The notes under the pieces were generated by a model. It was not told the DNA's origin and searched no databases. It saw nothing but the letters and a program-made list of their open reading frames with translations. Shown here piece by piece: positions 49,805 through 59,500 of a stretch of 64,000 bases of DNA. Position numbers and translations under genes: made by a program. The stretch is from Sulfurirhabdus autotrophica. GTDB taxonomy: Bacteria; Pseudomonadota; Gammaproteobacteria; Burkholderiales; SMCO01. The stretch spans positions 310,001-374,000 of the forward strand of contig NZ_SMCO01000001.1 of assembly GCF_004346685.1 (NCBI RefSeq), in the 5' to 3' direction. Position 1 is the first letter of the stretch. Each line of letters starts with the position of its first letter.

Positions 49805-50080
49805 TCAGGAAGTGCCATCCTTCGCCTCGCCAGTAGCCGTTTGCGCTGTTCTCCGGAGTTCCGTCATTTTGGTGTTCATTTCATCCAGTTCTGTCAGAAT
49901 TTATCTGACAAACTCATTGCGACCTTGATTCAATTTGCCTGCCTTCGCCACGTTGCCCTCAGTGGTTGACTTCTGAACCTCTTCAGAACTTGTTTTAAGT
50001 GGCGAAGGTTCTTCCTTTTTTTGGCACCCAGTCACAGTTACGACTAAACTCAATATCATGAACTTCAATAGTCGATTCAT
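49805..50080 (-). pseudogene. Small lipoprotein gene interrupted by an in-frame stop
   Basis: GGAG six bases before ATG 50080 starts a peptide with a lipoprotein signal (MNRLLKFMILSLVVTVTGC, lipobox VTGC). After 59 residues a TAA (49903-49901) interrupts it; the same frame continues without a break for 31 further residues with coding-like, helical sequence (ILTELDEMNTKMTELRR) to TGA 49807-49805. This looks like a single nonsense mutation (for example CAA to TAA) in a roughly 91-residue lipoprotein. Alternatively the truncated form is functional. Its 5' neighbour DUF2934 and Hsp20 genes lie on the same strand. Confidence 0.6.
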
Positions 50081-50131
50081 TGCACGCTCCGATCACTTGG
50101 AAACCAACTATTCAAACTCACCCCGGACAAC

Positions 50132-50689
50132 TCATTTAAAACGAGATGCAATTTGATTGAGCGCTTTTCGCATTTCGTCCCAAGCCTTTTCAGTGCCACC
50201 TTTCAAATCCTCCCAGGCATCTTCAGTTCGCTGGCTCAATTCCTGCATTTTTGCATGAGCGACAGCCCTTTTACCCGAAAGAATTTGCAACTGTTTTTCA
50301 TAATCCTCGCGAATCTCTGCTGTAGTTTCCAATGCCTTTTCTTTTAATTCAGCAAGCTTCGCGTCCCACTCTTTGAGCTGCGCTTCAAGCTTACTTTGAA
50401 AAGCTTGTTTATTCCCCCCATTCGATTCGCTATTTTGGTGTTGAAGAATACGCTCGATTTCTGCTTCAGCCTCAAACCAGTCGTGTGAAGGATCTCCCGA
50501 TACGAAACCGCGACTTTCGGCACGAAAATAGGCTGCCTCTGCAATCATGTGATAGCGTTCTTCCGGAGTAACAGAATTTGTAATCTGAGCAGCAGAACTT
50601 GCCTGTTTTGACTTACTAGATATATTCGTTTTAGAGGTAGGGGATGAATTATTACTCTTGCTTCGGGATTTAGATTTAACTTCTGACAT
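50132..50689 (-). CDS. DUF2934-containing protein
   Basis: A 185-residue, charged protein. A serine/lysine-rich, disordered N-terminus precedes a DUF2934 motif (about 43-83; IAEAAYFRAESRGFVSGDPSHDWFEAEAEI), then a long coiled coil (about 100-180) rich in E, K and Q. ATG 50689 has AGGAG eight bases upstream. No enzyme function is known for DUF2934; it is often found near stress genes, and here it is followed by the broken lipoprotein gene and preceded by hsp20. Confidence 0.8.
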   Translation of the reverse strand: MSEVKSKSRSKSNNSSPTSKTNISSKSKQASSAAQITNSVTPEERYHMIAEAAYFRAESRGFVSGDPSHDWFEAEAEIERILQHQNSESNGGNKQAFQSKLEAQLKEWDAKLAELKEKALETTAEIREDYEKQLQILSGKRAVAHAKMQELSQRTEDAWEDLKGGTEKAWDEMRKALNQIASRFK

Positions 50690-50890
50690 AACAAACACTC
50701 CTGAATGAAATGGCTTAATAAAACCAACTCGCTCCAAGTAATAGCTGAAACATTAATAATAAAATAATAACAATATGTTATTGCGATTTATTAATGTTAA
50801 CTATAACAATTTTTCGAGCGCAAATCCATTTACAGCTGATTTACACTCGAAGTCTTACTGAACGGTCACATCAAAAAAGTTGTTTGATAT

Positions 50891-51406
50891 TTAATCGATA
50901 TTGACACTATGGCGCTTGGATTTCTTCAGTTTGGGAATAGTCATTTCCAACAATCCATCCTTAAAACTCGCTTTCGCATTGTCCGGATCAACATCGTGGG
51001 GCAGAGATACGGTTCGAGCAAATGCACCTCGTGATATCTCACACCGGTAATAATCACCCTTCTCTTCTTTTTCTTCGTGACTGGATTTACCTTTGATGGT
51101 AACCGTGTTTTCTGTCACAGAAATATCCAGATCTTTTTTATCAACACCTGGAACTTCTGCCCTTACCAAAATATCCCCATCATGTTCAATAATATCCACA
51201 CTTGGCACTTTGCCTTCAAATGCCCTGTCAAAAGAACGCAACATTGGGCGATTCATTTGAAAAGGACTCATCCATCCACGCTGTAAAAAATTATCGAACA
51301 TCTCATCCATTTCTTCAAACGGATTCATCACACGCATAGGCGCTGATTTTTGTATCTCTTTACCCTTATTTGATGTTGCCACTCCGGTTTTTGTAGTATC
51401 GTCCAT
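50891..51406 (-). CDS. Small heat-shock protein (Hsp20/alpha-crystallin)
   Basis: A 171-residue holdase. The alpha-crystallin domain (about 68-160) has SVDIIEHDGDILVRAEVPGV, FARTVSLP and the C-terminal IPK (TIPKLKK), which acts like the IxI oligomerisation tail. An N-terminal flexible segment ends in a MNPFEEMDEMFDNFLQRG motif. It binds unfolding proteins for refolding by ClpB and DnaK. The start ATG 51406 is preceded by GGAG. It is upstream of the DUF2934 gene on the same strand. Confidence 0.95.
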   Translation of the reverse strand: MDDTTKTGVATSNKGKEIQKSAPMRVMNPFEEMDEMFDNFLQRGWMSPFQMNRPMLRSFDRAFEGKVPSVDIIEHDGDILVRAEVPGVDKKDLDISVTENTVTIKGKSSHEEKEEKGDYYRCEISRGAFARTVSLPHDVDPDNAKASFKDGLLEMTIPKLKKSKRHSVNID

Positions 51407-51766
51407 GATGTATCTCCTGAATTATATTTTTGCGTTCAAATAAGGCAGTTAAAATCCACCTGCGTTTACTATAGGAAACGTAAATAATATTTCAAGACGA
51501 TTGATATATTCAACTATATAAATAACAATGTAACCAATTGAGTAACAAGTAATTTTTTAAACAAGGTTTTTTGCAATAATCAATCACAAAAATTTGAAGC
51601 GTTATCAGAAGTGATCAATTGAGAAAATCTGATACGCAAACATATGACATTTTAGAGATTACTATCAGATTTTGTAACAGATAATTAGGATTATAAAGAA
51701 GGGGAGAAAAAATCCAAAAACATGGATTTTTAACATATAGCTACAAAATTATAACTAAAATAAATG
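51407..51766 (-). other. 360-bp AT-rich gap upstream of hsp20
   Basis: No protein gene is visible. It should hold the hsp20 promoter; no heat-shock consensus could be resolved by eye. A terminator for tRNA-Val lies at 51707-51731. Confidence 0.5.
51698..51731 (-). terminator. Probable terminator of tRNA-Val
   Basis: The stem AAAAATCC (51708-51715) with GGATTTTT (51724-51731) encloses an 8-nt loop; the minus strand continues with a T-run (TTTTTTCTCC). It lies 36 bp beyond the tRNA 3' end. Confidence 0.5.
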
Positions 51767-51843
51767 TGGTAGGCGGTAGAGGACTCGAACCTCCGACCTT
51801 CTGGATGTCGACCAGACGCTCTAACCAGCTGAGCTAACCGCCT
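51767..51843 (-). tRNA. tRNA-Val(GAC), C33 in the anticodon loop
   Basis: A complete 77-nt cloverleaf with an encoded CCA. Acceptor AGGCGGT/ACCGCCT, A73, D stem GCTC/GAGC, anticodon stem TCTGG/CCAGA and T stem GGAGG/CCTCT. The 7-nt anticodon loop is TCGACAT, giving anticodon GAC (valine). Position 33 is therefore C rather than the almost universal U. A73, A35 and C36 agree with valine identity. It lies alone between hsp20 and relA. Confidence 0.93.
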
Positions 51844-51880
51844 AAAAAAGCCTGCGTATTGTAACCGAGAATTCCATTGG

Positions 51881-51917
51881 GTTCAATTAGCGAATCGTAG
51901 ATTAACCAATTGAACTA
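51881..51917 (-). other. D-arm-like sequence / hairpin upstream of tRNA-Val
   Basis: On the minus strand 51917-51902 reads TAGTTCAATTGGTTAA, matching 14 of 16 bases of a typical tRNA D-arm such as that of tRNA-Asp. The rest of a tRNA is not recognisable. The same stretch forms an 8-bp stem (51881-51888 with 51908-51915). It may be a decayed tRNA or chance. Confidence 0.25.
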
Positions 51918-52054
51918 CCTGAAAGCGATATTTTTCAAATGAATTGAAGATAAACAACAAATAGCATTTAAAACAAATCCATCGTATTTTCAATTCATTA
52001 CCATTAAAGAAACACATGAATCACAGGTGTATACAACTTATTACACAAACAAGA

Positions 52055-54283
52055 TTAATTTTGACGTCTGGCTGTCATTACATTGGGAACATGGTGAATC
52101 AACGCTATCAATCGACTTAATTGCTCAAGATCAGCTATTTCAATCGTGAATTGCATCTTGGCCCGATTATTTTTGCTTAACGTATTAACCTTGGTCACAT
52201 TAACCTTTTCTCTGACAAAAACATCCGTGATATCACGCAGCAAGCTCTGTCTGTCATAGGCATCCACTTCAACATCTACCGCAAATGCAGAGGCTTTTTT
52301 TCCACCCCACTGTGCATTAACTAGCCGACTCCGCCTTTCATCCGTCAGGCGCAACATAGCCTTGCAGTCGCTACGATGAATAGTCACTCCCCTGCCACGC
52401 GTCACATAACCTACTATGGGATCTGGCGGTGCCGGTTTGCAGCACTTTGCCATGTTGGTGAGCAAATTGCCCACTCCTTCAATCAAAATACCTGCAGGGG
52501 ATTCGGTTGCTACCGATGGCCTTGGTGTGAAAGGCTTGCTCACTTCTTCGGTTTTAGGAGCGACTTCATCCTGGATAGCAAGTATGATCTGGCGGTGCGT
52601 CACATCGCTACGTCCAATAGCAGCCAGTAAGTCTTCCAGCTTATTGAAGTGCAGTTTTTGGGCGAGCTTTTCTTGATTAAGCGATGTCACACCTAGCCGA
52701 TGCAATTCGCGATCCAGTTGCGCTCTGCCTTGCGAGACATTTTCTTCAAAATTCTGATACTTGAACCAGTGTCGCACTTTGGCTCGGGCACGGGGGCTTT
52801 GAAGATAGCCTAGACTGGGATTTAACCAATCCCTGCTTGGTGCGCCCTGTTTTGTAGATAGAATCTCAACACGCTGGCCATTCTGCAACTTGTAGTTGAG
52901 CGGCACCATGTTGCCATCCACCTTGGCGCCCCTAGTGCGGTGCCCCAGATCGGTGTGCAGGAGGTATGCAAAATCTATGGGAGTTGAGCCCTTTGGTAAA
53001 TCAATGACTTTACCCTGAGGTGTCAATACGTAGACCTGGTCCTGGAACAATTCATTTTTGAACTGCTCCATCATGTCACCGCTATCGGTTACCTCTTCTT
53101 TCCATTCCAGAATTTTGCGCAGCCAGGCAATCTTTTCATCAAACCGGGCATCTGACTTGCCACCCTCCTTATAGCGCCAATGGGCTGCCACACCCAGTTC
53201 AGCATGTTGATGCATCTCATATGTACGTATTTGCACTTCCAGCGCAAGCCCTTTAGGACCAATGACTGCGGTATGCAAAGAACGGTAATCATTGCTTTTG
53301 GGGTGTGAAATGTAGTCATCGAACTCGCTGGGTATTGGCTGCCATAAATTGTGGATTAACCCGAGCGTGGAATAACAATCTTTGACATCATCAACCAATA
53401 TTCTGACGGCCCGCACATCATACAATTCACTGAATTCAACCTGCTTGCGTTTCATCTTGTTAATGATGCTGTAGATGTGTTTTGGTCTGCCTGTGACCTC
53501 AGCCTTGACGCCTGCCGAAGCAAGCTCCTGCTTTAATTGCTGCAGGACATCTGTAATATATTTTTCACGGTCAACTCGACGTTCATCAAGCAATTTGGCT
53601 ACTTTTTTATAAAGTACCGGTTCCAGATAACGCAGGGAAAGATCTTCCAATTCCCATTTAATTTGCCAAACGCCAAGCCGATTAGCCAATGGGGAAAACA
53701 GTCCCTGGGTTTCCCGTGCAATGAATTTCTGCAAATCTTCCGGCGCATTCGCCAGACAACGCATGGTTTGAGCACGTTCAGCCAGTTTGATCAATACAAC
53801 GCGAATATCTTCCACCATCGCCAGCAACATTTTGCGAAGACCTTCTACTTGCTGGGTGTTATCGCCTTTTTTCTTGTCCTGTTCCTGGCTTTGCTGAGCA
53901 TGCATTTCACTGAATTCCTGAATTTGCTCCATACGTGAAATGCCTTCCACCAGTTTGGCAACATTCAGACCAAAACGCGTTGTCAGCGTTTCCATCCAAT
54001 CATCCATGGACTCAGGTACTGCGTGCAAAATGGCAGCTGAAATAGTTTCAAAATCCATATTCATGCTGATCAAAATCGAAGCTGCGCCCAACGCATGCTG
54101 TATCAAAGGCGCGCCTGTGATCTCTGCTTTACCGACATAGAGGGGCGTTACAAATTCACAGGCCTGTCGAAGCGTTTCAATCTCAGCAGGTGTAAAACGT
54201 TGAGAAAGAGAATCAAGCCAGGTCTGAACATCCCCGCCTTCTTTGCAGGGGGAAGAATTTAAGGTGTGGTGAACTGAAATCAT
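52055..54283 (-). CDS. relA: (p)ppGpp synthetase RelA, monofunctional
   Basis: A 742-residue RelA/SpoT-family protein that makes (p)ppGpp on stalled ribosomes. The N-terminal HD hydrolase is degenerate: where SpoT has HDxxED this has LHAVPES (86-92). The synthetase carries EFDD (320-323; the ExDD form of monofunctional RelA) and DYRSLHTAVIG. A TGS domain (about 415-475, VYVLTPQGKVIDLPKG) and a C-terminal ACT domain follow, with cysteines in CCKPAPPDPI between. It is downstream of comEC by 67 bp on the same strand. The separate SpoT expected in betaproteobacteria is not in the window. Confidence 0.97.
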   Translation of the reverse strand: MISVHHTLNSSPCKEGGDVQTWLDSLSQRFTPAEIETLRQACEFVTPLYVGKAEITGAPLIQHALGAASILISMNMDFETISAAILHAVPESMDDWMETLTTRFGLNVAKLVEGISRMEQIQEFSEMHAQQSQEQDKKKGDNTQQVEGLRKMLLAMVEDIRVVLIKLAERAQTMRCLANAPEDLQKFIARETQGLFSPLANRLGVWQIKWELEDLSLRYLEPVLYKKVAKLLDERRVDREKYITDVLQQLKQELASAGVKAEVTGRPKHIYSIINKMKRKQVEFSELYDVRAVRILVDDVKDCYSTLGLIHNLWQPIPSEFDDYISHPKSNDYRSLHTAVIGPKGLALEVQIRTYEMHQHAELGVAAHWRYKEGGKSDARFDEKIAWLRKILEWKEEVTDSGDMMEQFKNELFQDQVYVLTPQGKVIDLPKGSTPIDFAYLLHTDLGHRTRGAKVDGNMVPLNYKLQNGQRVEILSTKQGAPSRDWLNPSLGYLQSPRARAKVRHWFKYQNFEENVSQGRAQLDRELHRLGVTSLNQEKLAQKLHFNKLEDLLAAIGRSDVTHRQIILAIQDEVAPKTEEVSKPFTPRPSVATESPAGILIEGVGNLLTNMAKCCKPAPPDPIVGYVTRGRGVTIHRSDCKAMLRLTDERRSRLVNAQWGGKKASAFAVDVEVDAYDRQSLLRDITDVFVREKVNVTKVNTLSKNNRAKMQFTIEIADLEQLSRLIALIHHVPNVMTARRQN

Positions 54284-54350
54284 GAAATATTATGGCATAA
54301 ATGCAATGTAATTTCGTTTTTTCCGCTAGTACTGCCAAGTATTAAAATCG

Positions 54351-56723
54351 TCAATCCCACCAATAACGGTGGTGCTCTTGCCGATATTCACTGGATATCA
54401 AATTCAAATTTTTCTCGAATTTATATTCAATTGCACCACCCAGATCAGAACGAATCAACTTGCTTCCCAGCAAATTATATCGCTCAATGATTTGTTGCTT
54501 TGGGTGGCCGTAACGATTGCGATACCCAACTGTAAAAACCACATCATCCGGCGCAACTTTCGCTATAAATTCTTCTGTCGATGACGTTTTGCTGCCATGA
54601 TGGGGGGCCAATAAAATTGTCGATTTTAGGGATTGCGGTGCTCTATCCAGCAATTCCTGTTCCGCACCACGCTCAATATCCCCAGTCAGCAAAACACTGC
54701 CATAGGGCGTTACAATTTTTAATACACAACTTCTGTCGTTATCTTTTAAGGTATCGTTTAAATAGCTTTCAGAAGTGGGATACAGCATTTCAAAAAAAAT
54801 GCCATCCCATTGCCACGATTGTCCTGCGTAACACCGTTTTGATTGTGATGCATGCTTTAGTATCGGACTATCAAGCGGCAAGGATGATGCCATCCATTCA
54901 ACCGGTATGCCATCCAATACTGAAATAGCGCCTCCGCTATGGTCAAGATCATTATGCGTCACGATCAGGCCATCCAGATTCCGTATGCCTGCTCCTCGCA
55001 GGTAAGGCAAAATAACGCGATTCCCGCTATCTGACTCTTCTGTAAAACCCGGGCCGGTATCATAAAGCAAGGCATGATGTTCGGTTTTGGCAACCACTGA
55101 CAAACCCTGCCCGACATCCAGTATGGTCAACCACAACGCATCGCCTTTTGGCGCGGGTGCCAGTATCAAGAAAACGGGTAATAGACTTATCGCACCCAGC
55201 CAGCGCCCGGGAAACCCCCTCGGCAATAAAAGCCATAAAATACCAAACATTGCGACAGGTGCTGTCCATGCCACCGGAGCGTGCTGCTGCCATACTGCGT
55301 CGGGTAGCGCGCTTAAATACATCAGCCCTTGCATGCACCAATCCATAACGGTGTGCGCAAGGATTAACAGAAAACCGAATCCGGGAATAATACCTGCCAA
55401 CGTTAACGGTACAACTATTAAACTGACAACCGGAATAGCAAATGCATTAGCAATGGGCGATATGATGGAGACTTGCTGAAATAACACCAATAACGCTGGA
55501 ACAAGTCCCAAAGTAACGGCCCATTGTGTAGTGATAGCCTCACGAAACCAGTGTGGCTTACCTATACGGCCTACGCTCACATATAGGATGACGGCAACCG
55601 CACCGAATGATAACCAGAAACCTGGTGACAATACGGCCCATGGGTCAAGCAAAGAAACCACCAGTAGCGCTAGGGAAAGAACGACCGAAACCGAAGTAAT
55701 TCGGCCTGCCCACAATGCTGCAGCAACGATAGCCAGCATATAAAATGTGCGCTGCGCAGGGACAGCAAAGCCAGCTATGAGCGCATAGCTGAGTGCAGCC
55801 ACAACACCAACCAACAAAGCGGCTTTACGCGCAGGCAGCCATAAAACCAGCCGATGGTTGCGACGCCATAACCAGTAGGTTAATGACAGAAACAGTCCTG
55901 AGATCATGGTGACGTGTAATCCGGAAATCGACATCAGATGATTGACGCCGGTGCGCAAAAATACCAGCCACTGAGATTGCGGCACTGCACTCTGCTCGCC
56001 TATTGCAAGGGCTTCCAGTACACCTGCGTATGGCCTGTCGCCCAGACCTTGCTGCAGCCGCTGGGCAATATATTCGCGAAGGGATTCGACCAGATAAGAT
56101 GGTCTGGGAATAAATGCCTGTAACCGTTGGTTTTCTGCATTATTTCGGATGCTCCCTGTTGCACGTATATTGCGTTCCAGCAACCATGCTTCATAGTCGA
56201 ATCCATAAGGATTAACATTACCGTGGGGGCGCTTCAATCTCACAGTCAACACCCAACGTTCTCCCGCATGCACTTTTGTAACAGGATTTTCGACCGGTTT
56301 GTGAAAATCTCCGCTGTACCAACTAAGCTGAATATGGCTTGGCACCATTGCGCCAGGAGTAATTACCTGCTCAACGTCAAACTCGAAACGGGTACCACTT
56401 TGGCTCAGTTGGGGTAATGCTGCTACCACACCTACTATCTGAATATCTTTTCCTTCCCATGCCTGAGGTAGCGTTTCAGCAAGCCGGTGATGTGCCATTT
56501 CAGCAGCAAATAAATAACCCAGCCCAAGAAAAAATGTGTTGATTAATAGAAGTCGAATTACGAGGGTGTATTTAGTGGATGCAGGAATAATGGCCCATAC
56601 CACCAAAGGGATGGCCAAAAATAACCAGTTCCAGCTAAATGCTGGCAGGAACGGTTGTTGCTGAAGTAGCCATACACCTGAAACAAAAGAAAAAATATTG
56701 ATGCGCACGCAGAAACAAACCAA
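54351..56723 (-). CDS. comEC: ComEC/Rec2 DNA-uptake channel protein
   Basis: About 790 residues forming the inner-membrane channel for single-stranded DNA in natural transformation. Order: N-terminal hydrophobic helices and DUF4131-type OB region (to about 200), multi-helix competence domain with MSISGLHVTMISGL, then a C-terminal metallo-beta-lactamase domain with THNDLDHSGG and APHHGSKTSS (residues about 535-770). The start is uncertain: TTG 56723 and GTG 56708 are the main options and neither has a clear ribosome-binding site. It precedes relA. No type IV pilus genes are nearby. Confidence 0.93.
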   Translation of the reverse strand: MVCFCVRINIFSFVSGVWLLQQQPFLPAFSWNWLFLAIPLVVWAIIPASTKYTLVIRLLLINTFFLGLGYLFAAEMAHHRLAETLPQAWEGKDIQIVGVVAALPQLSQSGTRFEFDVEQVITPGAMVPSHIQLSWYSGDFHKPVENPVTKVHAGERWVLTVRLKRPHGNVNPYGFDYEAWLLERNIRATGSIRNNAENQRLQAFIPRPSYLVESLREYIAQRLQQGLGDRPYAGVLEALAIGEQSAVPQSQWLVFLRTGVNHLMSISGLHVTMISGLFLSLTYWLWRRNHRLVLWLPARKAALLVGVVAALSYALIAGFAVPAQRTFYMLAIVAAALWAGRITSVSVVLSLALLVVSLLDPWAVLSPGFWLSFGAVAVILYVSVGRIGKPHWFREAITTQWAVTLGLVPALLVLFQQVSIISPIANAFAIPVVSLIVVPLTLAGIIPGFGFLLILAHTVMDWCMQGLMYLSALPDAVWQQHAPVAWTAPVAMFGILWLLLPRGFPGRWLGAISLLPVFLILAPAPKGDALWLTILDVGQGLSVVAKTEHHALLYDTGPGFTEESDSGNRVILPYLRGAGIRNLDGLIVTHNDLDHSGGAISVLDGIPVEWMASSLPLDSPILKHASQSKRCYAGQSWQWDGIFFEMLYPTSESYLNDTLKDNDRSCVLKIVTPYGSVLLTGDIERGAEQELLDRAPQSLKSTILLAPHHGSKTSSTEEFIAKVAPDDVVFTVGYRNRYGHPKQQIIERYNLLGSKLIRSDLGGAIEYKFEKNLNLISSEYRQEHHRYWWD

Positions 56724-56770
56724 AGCCCAATGAGAATGACGCTAGCATACACGAAATATCTGCTTTTGTT

Positions 56771-59332
56771 TCAGAATTGCTGTTTTCTGCCATTCCACAA
56801 TTTCATGGCTTCAAACCACAAAACACTGGCGAACCCTGCACTGGTACAAAGCAACATATCATCCGCATGCAAGGTAGCAAAGTGGAAAATATCCATTAGC
56901 GCCGGAACGTACAAAATCAGCCCAAGAAAAACAATAGTCCCGGCCAACACCCACCACAAGGCACTATTGGGTTGGGAAAACATGCTCAATATACTGCGTG
57001 ACCGGGAACGATTGGTCAAAATCAAGTTCAAATTAGCAATCACCAAAGTTGCAAATGCCAACGTGCGTGCTTCTGCTTCACCCTGACCACGATGTAAAGC
57101 GATGCCATAGACAGCCAGCACTATCATCAACACACTCACCCCTTGCATAATGCTCAACGCTAAGGTCCAGCCACCAAACAAAGGCTGATCTGGATGGCGC
57201 GGCGGACGACTCATGACGTTATTTTCTTCGGATTCCGCTTCCAACACAATGGAACAGGCTGGGTTAATCACCATTTCCAGAAAGACAATATGCATGGGCG
57301 ATAAAATCAAAGGCCATCCCAGCATTAAAGGAACAAGTGTGAGGCCGGCTATAGGCAAGTGCGCTGCCAGTATGTAAGACATCGCCTTTTCCAGGTTATC
57401 GAAAATGCGTCTGCCCAAACGGATAGCATGCACGATAGAACTGAAATCATCATCCAGCAAAACCAAAGAGGCGGCCTCGCGCGCTACGTCCGTCCCCCGG
57501 CCACCCATGGCAATACCAATATGGGCCGCCTTGAGGGCAGGGGCATCATTGACGCCATCTCCCGTCATGGCCACCACTTCACCATTGGCCTTAAAAGCAT
57601 TGACTAGCCGCAATTTCTGCTCCGGAACAATACGGGCAAAAATACTGGCGGATCGAATTCTCTTCTGCAGTGCGGTGTCATCGAGATTATCCAGCTCTTC
57701 GCCAGTCATAATTTCACAATTTGCACATAATCGCGCCTGCTGCGCAATAGCGCTTGCAGTGCCTGCAAAATCGCCGGTAATCATGACCACACGTATGCCC
57801 GCACTTTGACACTCTTTGATTGCTTCCGGTACATTGGGGCGTATCGGGTCTGCTAGGCCGATCAACCCTAAAAACACAAAATCAAAATCATGTTGAATTT
57901 GTGGCCAGGGCTCGCCCTGGCATGTTGCTTTTGCCATCGCCAGTACGCGCAAACCTTCACTGGCCATTGCATTGGCTTGTGCTGAGATTATCTTTAGCTG
58001 AGACTCGTTCATGTGACACAAGTCAGCTATGGATTCTGGGGCTCCTTTTGCAGCTACAACAAATTCATCACGATCTGTTGCAACCCACACATGGGACATG
58101 GCCAGTAAATCGGGTGCAAGAGAATATTCGTGGACAATAGACCATGATTGGTGAAGATGTTCCGTATTAGCCAAATAATGGGTACCGAGCCGATGAAACG
58201 CCTTTTCCATGGGATCGAAAGGCTCTACTTCACTGGCCAATATGCTGAATTCAACCAGTTCATGAAAGGATTCAGGCAATTCCTGATTCTTATCTTCGTA
58301 ATCAATAGCATAGCTATCTTGTCCGGCGTAAAGCTTGCTTACCGCCATCTGGTTTTGCGTTAACGTCCCGGTTTTATCCACGCACAGCACCGTTGCAGAA
58401 CCAAGTGTTTCCACAGCTGGAACACGGCGTGGCAGCACATTCTGACGGGAAATTCGCCATGCGCCCAAAGCCAGGAATACGGTAATAACAACCGTAAACT
58501 CTTCAGGCAGAATCGACATGGCAAGGGTAATACCGGCGAGCAACCCATTCAGCCATTCACCACGGTTGATGACATACAACGCTACCACCAACAGGCTTAA
58601 GGCCGTGCCAATCAATGCCAAATTACGAACCAGGCGCCCGGCCTGATGCTGTAATGGCGTCTTTTCCGGTTCATGGGATTGCAATGCTTTGCCGATTTTG
58701 CCTATCTCGCTATGCACCCCTGTTGCAAGTACCTTTGCTATCCCCTGCCCTTGTACCAACATCGTACCGGAATACACAAACGGCAAGTCATCGCCACCAG
58801 GACGCACCAATTTCAAGACACCATCCCATTTTGCTTTTCGCACAGTCACGGATTCACCCGTTAGCAAAGATTCATCCGCTTGCAGATCGTTACACGAAAA
58901 CAATACGGCATCTGCTGGCACCCGATCACCTTCAGCCAGCAGCAAAATATCGTCTTGCACCACTTCCCGTCCAGGAATGCGTTTTTTTTCGCCATCACGA
59001 ATGACTAATGCGCGCGGACTGGTAAGATCGCGCAGTGCTTCAAGTACTCTTTCGGTTTTTCGCTCCTGGTAAATCGTAATACCCATTACGATAAAGACAA
59101 ACATTAACAACATCAGTGCCTCACGCAAATCTCCCAACACCAGATAGATCAGCCCGGCCGCTACCAGAAGCAAAAACATGGGCTCCCGCACAACATCAAA
59201 AGCAATACTCAAAACGCTACGCACTTTGGTGGATGGCAACTCGTTAAATCCATCTGCTTTTAAACGAACACTCACCTCCACTTGGGTAAGGCCAAGCAGT
59301 TGTTTAGTTTCATTTAAAGGTACTGTTTTCAC
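56771..59332 (-). CDS. P-type cation ATPase with an LPEEF fourth helix
   Basis: An 853-residue P-type ATPase: TGES in the A domain, phosphorylated D319 (VDKTGT), [17 protein letters not shown] and about ten helices. The helix-4 motif is LPEEFTVV rather than the PEGL of Ca2+, Na,K or proton pumps, so the transported ion cannot be assigned by simple homology. It differs clearly from the ATPase at 42678 and the two are not a recent duplication. It precedes comEC by 47 bp on the same strand and is divergent from the DUF2062 gene. Confidence 0.92.
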   Translation of the reverse strand: MKTVPLNETKQLLGLTQVEVSVRLKADGFNELPSTKVRSVLSIAFDVVREPMFLLLVAAGLIYLVLGDLREALMLLMFVFIVMGITIYQERKTERVLEALRDLTSPRALVIRDGEKKRIPGREVVQDDILLLAEGDRVPADAVLFSCNDLQADESLLTGESVTVRKAKWDGVLKLVRPGGDDLPFVYSGTMLVQGQGIAKVLATGVHSEIGKIGKALQSHEPEKTPLQHQAGRLVRNLALIGTALSLLVVALYVINRGEWLNGLLAGITLAMSILPEEFTVVITVFLALGAWRISRQNVLPRRVPAVETLGSATVLCVDKTGTLTQNQMAVSKLYAGQDSYAIDYEDKNQELPESFHELVEFSILASEVEPFDPMEKAFHRLGTHYLANTEHLHQSWSIVHEYSLAPDLLAMSHVWVATDRDEFVVAAKGAPESIADLCHMNESQLKIISAQANAMASEGLRVLAMAKATCQGEPWPQIQHDFDFVFLGLIGLADPIRPNVPEAIKECQSAGIRVVMITGDFAGTASAIAQQARLCANCEIMTGEELDNLDDTALQKRIRSASIFARIVPEQKLRLVNAFKANGEVVAMTGDGVNDAPALKAAHIGIAMGGRGTDVAREAASLVLLDDDFSSIVHAIRLGRRIFDNLEKAMSYILAAHLPIAGLTLVPLMLGWPLILSPMHIVFLEMVINPACSIVLEAESEENNVMSRPPRHPDQPLFGGWTLALSIMQGVSVLMIVLAVYGIALHRGQGEAEARTLAFATLVIANLNLILTNRSRSRSILSMFSQPNSALWWVLAGTIVFLGLILYVPALMDIFHFATLHADDMLLCTSAGFASVLWFEAMKLWNGRKQQF

Positions 59333-59500
59333 TATCGGTCAATTCATTCGATTTAAGATTCATTTGGTTGCGTATTGAACCTGTTAGTAACCACAGGAGT
59401 CTACTTACTTTAATATAAACCATACCCACACAGCAGTCTTTATATAAAATAGACAGAAAGAGTTATCTTATTTCGAATTACAAAGGTTAAGAACAGTTCA

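Noticed and set aside
53537-53938. Open frame opposite relA
   Set aside because: Shadow of the relA coding strand, with no motif or start signal.
42678-59332. The two P-type ATPases as a recent duplication
   Set aside because: They differ in the fourth-helix motif (VPEGLL versus LPEEF), in the N-terminus and throughout, so they are old paralogues.
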